Shown: piece after piece, positions 6,543-11,336 of the stretch
Layout: the number at the start of each line of letters is the position of its first letter
How positions within the stretch are numbered: the first letter of the stretch is position 1
NCBI GenBank assembly: GCA_001303885.1
Contig: LJUE01000064.1
Coordinates: forward strand, 1 to 11,336
Direction of reading: 5' to 3'
Length of the DNA stretch: 11,336 nucleotides
From: Planctomycetes bacterium SM23_32
GTDB lineage: Bacteria > Planctomycetota > Brocadiia > SM23-32
Position numbers and translations under genes: made by a program
Notes under the pieces: generated by a model
What the model was told of the DNA's origin: nothing
Database searches by the model: none
What the model saw: the letters and a program-made list of their open reading frames with translations, nothing else

Positions 6543-7520
6543 GTGGAGAAGACGATACAAGTGGGCGGGCAGGACGAGGTGGTCAAGCTGTTCGGCCCGC
6601 GTGACAGCCACCTGAAACGCCTCCGGGACGCCTTCGACGTGCAGGTGGTGGCGCGCGGGCAGGAGCTGCGCATTGACGGCCCCGAGGAGAACGTGCGCCG
6701 CTGCGAGGCGGCCCTGCTGGCCCTCGAAGCCGAGCTGAACCGGGGCACCGACATCACCGACGATCTGCTGGAGGACCTCATCGAGCGGCACACGCGGCCG
6801 CCGGCCCTCACGGCGACCGGCCGGCAAGCGCCTGAGGGCGAGTTCGAGCCGTGGCCGGGCGCAGCGGCCCGCACCCCGGGCCAGGGCACCTACGTGCGCG
6901 CCATGCTGGGCAGCGAGGTGGTGCTCTGCATCGGGCCGGCCGGCACGGGCAAGACCTACCTTGCCGTGGCCCTGGCGCTGCACTTCCTGAAGCGCGGCGT
7001 GCTCAGCCGCATCGTGCTGTGCCGCCCCGCTGTGGAAGCCGGCGAGAGCCTGGGCTTCCTGCCGGGCGACATCTACGCCAAGGTGAACCCCTACCTGCGG
7101 CCCCTTTACGACGCCCTGCACGACCTGATGGACGCCCGCCGCGTGCGGCGTTACATTGACAACGACCTCATCGAGATACTGCCGCTGGCCTTCGTGCGCG
7201 GCCGCACCCTGGACAACGCCTTCATCATCCTCGACGAGGCCCAGAACTGCACCGTCGGCCAGATGAAGACCTTCCTGACGCGGCTCGGCCCGCACGCGCG
7301 GCTCGTGGTGACCGGCGACATCACGCAGATAGACCTGCCGCCCGGCCAGAAGAGCGGGCTGGTAGACGCCCAGGAGCGCCTCAGCGGCGTGCCCGGCATA
7401 CGCGTCGTGTGGCTGACCGACAAGGACATCGTGCGGCACCCCCTGGTCAGGCTGATACTGGACGCCTATAGCCAGGAGATCCCGGCGCCGTCACCGAGTG
7501 AACCCGACGGAGAGCAGTAG
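6543..7520 (+). CDS. phoH: PhoH family protein (KH-like domain plus ATPase)
   Basis: A cytoplasmic PhoH-like protein of 325 residues with an N-terminal KH-like region (about 5-65) and a C-terminal P-loop ATPase (about 110-312). Walker A is GPAGTGKT (131-138) and Walker B is FIILDEAQN (227-235). Other hallmarks are RPAVEAGESLGFLPGD (161-176), NPYLRPLYDAL (182-192), VTGDITQIDLP (256-266) and SGLVDA (271-276). The family is linked to RNA metabolism, and phoH commonly sits next to ybeY, as it nearly does here. The exact reaction is unsettled. No ATG precedes the domain in this frame. The chosen start is GTG 6543, placed by GGGGA (6530-6534) eight bases upstream and just after the cdsA stop (14 bp gap). 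The open frame continues upstream through cdsA but is not coding there. The annotation is secure; the start is fairly secure. Confidence 0.94.
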   Translation: MEKTIQVGGQDEVVKLFGPRDSHLKRLRDAFDVQVVARGQELRIDGPEENVRRCEAALLALEAELNRGTDITDDLLEDLIERHTRPPALTATGRQAPEGEFEPWPGAAARTPGQGTYVRAMLGSEVVLCIGPAGTGKTYLAVALALHFLKRGVLSRIVLCRPAVEAGESLGFLPGDIYAKVNPYLRPLYDALHDLMDARRVRRYIDNDLIEILPLAFVRGRTLDNAFIILDEAQNCTVGQMKTFLTRLGPHARLVVTGDITQIDLPPGQKSGLVDAQERLSGVPGIRVVWLTDKDIVRHPLVRLILDAYSQEIPAPSPSEPDGEQ

Positions 7521-7523
7521 GCG

Positions 7524-9821
7524 ATGCGCGGGTCAGCAAACGGACGAAACGGACCGGTCCTGGAGCAGCGGCCCAGGCAGGGCGGCCGGGGCGCCGGCGC
7601 GCGGAAGGCTGGCCTGAGGGCGGCGCGAGCGGCCGGCTTTGCGGCCTTCGCGGCCGTGCTGAGCCTGGTGCTGACAGCGGGCCGCCCGCCGCTCGGCGTG
7701 GAGGTGGGCGAACCGGCGCCCCGCCTCTTCAGGGCTCGCGTGCGGTTCGTGCGCGCCGACTACGAGGCCACGCGGATGGCACGGGAACGCGCCCGGCTGA
7801 ACGAGCCGTGTGTCTTCCGCCAGGCCACGGACCAGTGGGAGGAGGCCTCCCAGCAACTGCTCGGCGCAGTGCGAAGGGGCAAGGACGCCCTGCTGTGGAA
7901 GCAGCCGCCGGACGAACTCGACGAAACGCTCCTGGCCGACCTGCTGCCCCGCGTGCAGGCGCAGTCGGATGCGCTCGAGGAAGGCCTGCGCCGGCTGGGC
8001 CGGATGGACCTTGTGCGCCCGGCCGACCTCGAACAGCCGATGCTAACCCAGAAGGAGGTCGCCGACGTCTCCATCCGCGCGCCCTCGGGCGAGCTGCGCC
8101 GGGCGCCCACGGCCGCCCTCGTGCCGCTGGATGCGGATGCCCCCGCCCTGAGGGAGGCCTTCGCGACGGCCCTCGACGGCCTGGCGCCCCCGGAGGCCGC
8201 CCTGATGCGGCGGGCGCTGACCCACGCGCTCCAGCCGAACCTGGTGCTGGACCTCGAGCTGAGCACGGAGAACGCCGACCGCGCGGCGGCGGCGACGCCC
8301 GTCGTGACGGAAACGGTCGAGAAGGGGCGCGTGCTGCTGGCCAAGGACAGTGAGGTGGCCAAGCACCACGTCGAGGACCTGGAGCGCGAGCGCCGGAAGT
8401 ACGGGGACAGCTCGGCCGGGCGGGTCACGCGCATGCAGACGCTGGGCGGCCTCGTGGTGGTGCTGCTGCTGGTGCTCGGCGGCGCGGTCGGCTACGCGGC
8501 CCGCTACCAGCCCCGGATGCTGCGCAGGGGGCCCCAGCTGTTCGTCTTCGCCCTGGTGACCCTTGCGCTGGTGGGCATGGCGCGCGCCTGCGTGGTCTGG
8601 GGGGTCACCCCGCTCTGGGTGCCGGTGCCGATGATGGTGATGGTCATGTGCCTGGTCTACGACCAGAGCTTCGGGCTCGGCGCGGGGGTCTTCTACGCGC
8701 TGCTGGTCCGGCTGGCGTGCCCGGGAGCGAACCAGGAGTTCTTCGTCCTGCTCATCGGCGGCATCACGGCGGCGCTGCTGGCCCGGCAGGTGCGCACGCG
8801 CACCACGCTCATCAAGACGGGCCTGCTGACGGGGGCGGCGCAGTTCTGCGCAGCGTGGGGGCTGGGGCTGATGTCGGCCACCGATGGGCTGGCGGTCCCG
8901 CTGCACTTCTGGGAATCGCGCCTGCTGGCCGACAGCCTGGCGGCGCTGGGCAACGGCGTGCTGAGCGGCTTCGTGGTCAGCGGCGTCCTGCCGGCCATCG
9001 AGAAGCTGTTCGGCGTGACCACCGACATCCGCCTGCTCGAATGGAGCGACCCCAACCAGCCGCTGCTGCAGCAACTGCTCCTCAACGCGCCGGGCTCCTA
9101 TCACCACAGCATGGTGGTGGGCAGCCTGGCGGCCGAGGCCGCCGAGGCGGTCGGCGCCAATCCGCTGCTGGCCCGCGTCAGCGCATACTTCCATGACATC
9201 GGCAAGCTGAAGAAGCCCGAGTACTTCGCCGAGAACCTGCCTCCCGACACGCCGAACCCCCACGACGAGCTCTCCCCCACCATGAGCAGCCTCATCATCA
9301 CGGCCCATCCCAAGGACGGCGCCGAGATGGCCGAGCAGTACGGCGTGCCCCGCGTCGTGAGGGACATCATCCTCCAGTCCCACGGCTCGGGCGTCGTGCG
9401 CTACTTCTGGGAGAAGGCGCGCAAAGGCAACGGCCAGAAAGACGAGGTGGAGGAACACGACTTCCGCTACCGCCTGCCCAAGCCCCAGGGCAAGGAGGCC
9501 GCCATCGTGATGCTCTGCGACGCCGTGGAGAGCGCCGCCCGCTCGATGGGTCGCTCCTCGCCCGGGCAGTTGCAGGACCTGGTCCACAAGATCATCATGG
9601 AGCGGCTCCACGACGGCCAGCTCGACGAGTCGTCCCTGACCATAACCGACCTGAAGACCCTGGAGGACTGCCTGGTGCGGGGCCTCAGGGCCGTCTTCCA
9701 CAGCCGCGTCGCCTATCCCGGACAGCAGGAGGGGGCCGAGCGGGCCGCGGCCGCCGCCGGCGCGGCGCATAGAGACCCGGGCCATGAACATCGAGATAGC
9801 CAACCGCCAGAAGGCGCTTAG
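7524..9821 (+). CDS. pgpH: 7TM-HD family membrane phosphohydrolase (PgpH-type c-di-AMP phosphodiesterase)
   Basis: This 765-residue protein follows the 7TMR-HD layout. A first membrane helix (about 37-52) is followed by an extracytoplasmic 7TM-HD extracellular domain (about 55-300). A bundle of about seven membrane helices spans about 305-490, and a cytoplasmic HD hydrolase domain covers about 515-735. Characterised members (Listeria PgpH) cleave cyclic di-AMP. HD motifs are SYHHSM (525-530), YFHDIGKLKKPEYF (555-568), NPHD (578-581), the His in TAHP (593-596), QSHG (618-621) and LCDAVESAA (664-672). The usual QHHG has Ser instead of the first His (S619). The Asp (D666) and the preceding PKPQGKEAAIVM are retained. 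Start ATG 7524 lies three bases after phoH, with GGAGAG (7509-7514) upstream. The Ala-rich C-terminus overlaps ybeY by 38 bp. c-di-AMP specificity is inferred from family architecture. Confidence 0.94.
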   Translation: MRGSANGRNGPVLEQRPRQGGRGAGARKAGLRAARAAGFAAFAAVLSLVLTAGRPPLGVEVGEPAPRLFRARVRFVRADYEATRMARERARLNEPCVFRQATDQWEEASQQLLGAVRRGKDALLWKQPPDELDETLLADLLPRVQAQSDALEEGLRRLGRMDLVRPADLEQPMLTQKEVADVSIRAPSGELRRAPTAALVPLDADAPALREAFATALDGLAPPEAALMRRALTHALQPNLVLDLELSTENADRAAAATPVVTETVEKGRVLLAKDSEVAKHHVEDLERERRKYGDSSAGRVTRMQTLGGLVVVLLLVLGGAVGYAARYQPRMLRRGPQLFVFALVTLALVGMARACVVWGVTPLWVPVPMMVMVMCLVYDQSFGLGAGVFYALLVRLACPGANQEFFVLLIGGITAALLARQVRTRTTLIKTGLLTGAAQFCAAWGLGLMSATDGLAVPLHFWESRLLADSLAALGNGVLSGFVVSGVLPAIEKLFGVTTDIRLLEWSDPNQPLLQQLLLNAPGSYHHSMVVGSLAAEAAEAVGANPLLARVSAYFHDIGKLKKPEYFAENLPPDTPNPHDELSPTMSSLIITAHPKDGAEMAEQYGVPRVVRDIILQSHGSGVVRYFWEKARKGNGQKDEVEEHDFRYRLPKPQGKEAAIVMLCDAVESAARSMGRSSPGQLQDLVHKIIMERLHDGQLDESSLTITDLKTLEDCLVRGLRAVFHSRVAYPGQQEGAERAAAAAGAAHRDPGHEHRDSQPPEGA

Positions 9822-10251
9822 GTGGCGCAGCGACGTGATCCGCAGGACGCTCGAAGCGGCGCTCGAAGCCGAGGGCAGGGACGCCGATCTGAGCGTCGCC
9901 CTGGTGGGCAATGAGGAGATGGCCGCACTGAACGAACGGTTCCTCGGCCGCAGCGGCCCCACCGACGTGCTCGCCTTCCCCTATGGGGATGAAGGCGGGC
10001 TCGTCAGCGGCGAGATCGTCGTCAACGCGGAACTCGCCCTGCGCCAGGCCGAAGGCCGCGGTCACAGCGCCACCGACGAGCTGCTCCTCTACCTGGTGCA
10101 CGGGGCGCTGCACCTGTTAGGCTACGACGACCGGGCGCCGGCCGGCAGGCGCCGCATGCGGGAGCGCGAGCGGCAGGTGCTGAGCGGCCTGGGCCGGAAG
10201 GTCGAATCCCGAAGACCGCGGGGAGGTGAGGGCAGTGCTGGGAGGGGCTGA
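9784..10251 (+). CDS. ybeY: Endoribonuclease YbeY (rRNA maturation factor)
   Basis: The 155-residue YbeY/UPF0054 metalloprotein acts in 16S rRNA 3'-end maturation and 70S ribosome quality control. It opens with MNIEIANRQ (1-9), as expected for the family, which supports ATG 9784 even though this lies 38 bp inside pgpH and has no clear ribosome-binding site. Visible motifs are LNERFLGRSGPTDVLAFPY (49-67), SGEIVVN (75-81) and the zinc site LVHGALHLLGYDD (104-116). The family normally has HGxLHLxGYDH; here H106 and H110 are present but the third ligand is Asp (D116). Asp can bind zinc, so activity may be kept. The C-terminal tail (about 135-155) is Arg/Gly-rich and overlaps the next gene. Phylogenetically widespread phoH-ybeY linkage supports the call. 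Confidence 0.95.
   Translation: MNIEIANRQKALRWRSDVIRRTLEAALEAEGRDADLSVALVGNEEMAALNERFLGRSGPTDVLAFPYGDEGGLVSGEIVVNAELALRQAEGRGHSATDELLLYLVHGALHLLGYDDRAPAGRRRMRERERQVLSGLGRKVESRRPRGGEGSAGRG
10222..10229 (+). promoter_or_regulatory. Strong ribosome-binding site for the CorC-like gene
   Basis: GGAGGTGA (10222-10229) is an almost complete match to the anti-16S sequence and lies within the end of ybeY. It sits five bases before GTG 10235. The earlier in-frame GTG at 10226 is inside the site itself and so is unlikely to be the start. The site decides the start of the next gene and suggests strong, coupled translation. Confidence 0.75.
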
Positions 10252-11336
10252 GCTGCCGGTGCTCTGGGCGGTCGTCTTTCTGGCGGCGCTGGCCGAGTCG
10301 GCCCTGCGCTTCGCCTCGCGCGCCAAGCTGGAAGACGAGCTGGAAGGCCCGGAAGAGAAGTCGCGCTACGCCCGCTACCTGGAGCAGGCGCGGGCGCTGT
10401 CCGCCTGCTGCATGCTCGCGCGTGTGGTGGCCGCCTCTGCGGTGGTCGCCGTCATCATCCTGCGCGCGCGCCAGCAATGGGGCGGCGTGGCGCTCGGGCT
10501 GCTGGCCGCCGTGGGCCTGCTGGTGCTGGCCGAATGGCCCGCGCGACTGGTGGGGCGCAAGTGGTCCTCCGAGCTCCTGGGCGTGCTGCTCCCCGCGCTG
10601 TTCTGGGTGGCGTGGCCGGTAAGGGCGCTGTTCCCGGGTGCGCGGCGGCCGGCCGACGCCGCCGAGGAGGCCCCCGAACCCGAAGTGGTGGAAGCGGCCA
10701 AGGAGGAGATCCGGGTCGCCATCGAGGACGGTGCCGCCGAGGGCGCCCTCGAGGAGGAAGAGAAGGAGATGATCGAGGGCATCATGAAGTTCCGCGACGT
10801 AGACGTGGCGGAGATCATGACGCCCCGCACGGACATGGAGTGCCTGCGCGCCGAGATGCCGCTGCCGGAGGCCGTGCGGGCGCTCGGCCAGTTCCCCCAC
10901 AGCCGCATCCCCGTCTACGAGGACACCCTCGACAGGATCCTGGGCATCCTCTACACCAAGGACCTCCTGTCGGCCGTGGCGGAGAACGGCGGCGCCGGCC
11001 GCATCCTGCGCGACGTGATGCGGGAGCCCCTCTTCGTGCCCGAGACCAACACGGTGGGGGCGCTTCTGCAGCAGTTCCAGCGGGAGCACGTGCAGATCGC
11101 CGTCGTCCTGGACGAATACGGCGGCGTGGTCGGCCTGGTGACCGTCGAGGACATCATGGAGGAGATAGTCGGCGAGATCCAGGACGAGTACGACCAGGAG
11201 GACACGGAGGACCGCGTGCGGCGCCGCTCCAGCGGGGCGCTGGAGGTGGACGCCCGGCTGCGCATTGACGAGGTGAACGAGCTGCTCGGCGTGGACGTGC
11301 CCGAGGACGAGGACTACGACACCGTCGGCGGCTACG
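10235..11336 (+). CDS. CorC/HlyC (CNNM-like) CBS-domain membrane protein, C-terminus cut off
   Basis: The 367 complete codons visible run off the right edge. Residues about 6-135 hold roughly four hydrophobic segments (about 7-24, 56-77, 84-100, 112-134), the position of the DUF21/CNNM transmembrane domain. A charged linker follows, then EEEEKEMIEGIMKFRDVDVAEIMTPR (173-198), the family hallmark. CBS domain 1 is about 195-250 (IMTPRTDM, HSRIPVYE, ILGILYTKDLL). CBS domain 2 is about 258-312 (VMREPLFVPET, IAVVLDEYGGVVGLVTVEDIMEEIVGEI). The CorC/HlyC C-terminal domain begins near 330 (ALEVDARLRIDEVNELLG). Members are linked to Mg2+/Co2+ transport, and CBS pairs bind adenine nucleotides. The start is GTG 10235, set by GGAGGTGA; GTG 10226 is the alternative. 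It overlaps ybeY by 17 bp and is the last visible operon gene. The family is certain; the ion is unproven. Confidence 0.92.
   Translation, partial: MLGGAELPVLWAVVFLAALAESALRFASRAKLEDELEGPEEKSRYARYLEQARALSACCMLARVVAASAVVAVIILRARQQWGGVALGLLAAVGLLVLAEWPARLVGRKWSSELLGVLLPALFWVAWPVRALFPGARRPADAAEEAPEPEVVEAAKEEIRVAIEDGAAEGALEEEEKEMIEGIMKFRDVDVAEIMTPRTDMECLRAEMPLPEAVRALGQFPHSRIPVYEDTLDRILGILYTKDLLSAVAENGGAGRILRDVMREPLFVPETNTVGALLQQFQREHVQIAVVLDEYGGVVGLVTVEDIMEEIVGEIQDEYDQEDTEDRVRRRSSGALEVDARLRIDEVNELLGVDVPEDEDYDTVGGY

Noticed and set aside
7156..7161. TTGACA inside phoH as an internal promoter
   Set aside because: No -10-like hexamer occurs 16-18 bp downstream.
8043..9962. Minus-strand open frame of 639 codons opposite pgpH and ybeY
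   Set aside because: The composition is His/Gln/Arg/Gly-rich without motifs, while the + strand encodes clear conserved proteins across the same interval.

Overview
The window is a GC-rich (visibly about two-thirds G+C), tightly packed bacterial segment with every supported gene on the + strand. The partial lipopolysaccharide-kinase-like gene at the left edge points to a diderm (Gram-negative-type) cell. The gene content, together with the planctomycete-like flavour of the CdsA and of the PadR-coupled membrane protein, suggests Planctomycetota or a neighbouring phylum. That placement is an inference from remembered family patterns, not a computed phylogeny.

Region 1 (1-273) is the C-terminal end of a Kdo/WaaP-type kinase. 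Region 2 (about 341-3185) is a two-gene unit. An exact consensus -35 and a near-consensus -10, with overlapping palindromic repeats, precede a short PadR-family repressor. Its stop codon overlaps the start of an 809-residue multi-pass membrane protein of unknown function, a typical PadR regulator/membrane-partner arrangement that is probably autoregulated.

Region 3 (3224-11336) looks like one long housekeeping operon behind a second near-perfect sigma-70-type promoter and an unusually long (about 290 nt) GC-rich leader. The order is purA (adenylosuccinate synthetase), uppS (undecaprenyl diphosphate synthase), cdsA (CDP-diacylglycerol synthase), phoH (KH-like/ATPase), pgpH (7TM-HD cyclic-di-AMP phosphodiesterase type), ybeY (rRNA maturation endonuclease) and a CorC/HlyC-type CBS-domain membrane protein cut by the right edge. 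Junctions range from a 14-nt gap to a 38-nt overlap, so translational coupling is likely. The unit joins purine supply, envelope precursor synthesis, RNA maturation, second-messenger turnover and ion homeostasis.

No mobile element, CRISPR array, tRNA or rRNA was recognised, and nothing here is clearly a new defence or biosynthetic system. The most worthwhile leads are the structured purA leader, the PadR operator/promoter with its orphan membrane partner, and substitutions at motif or metal-ligand positions in four operon enzymes (PurA, CdsA, PgpH, YbeY).
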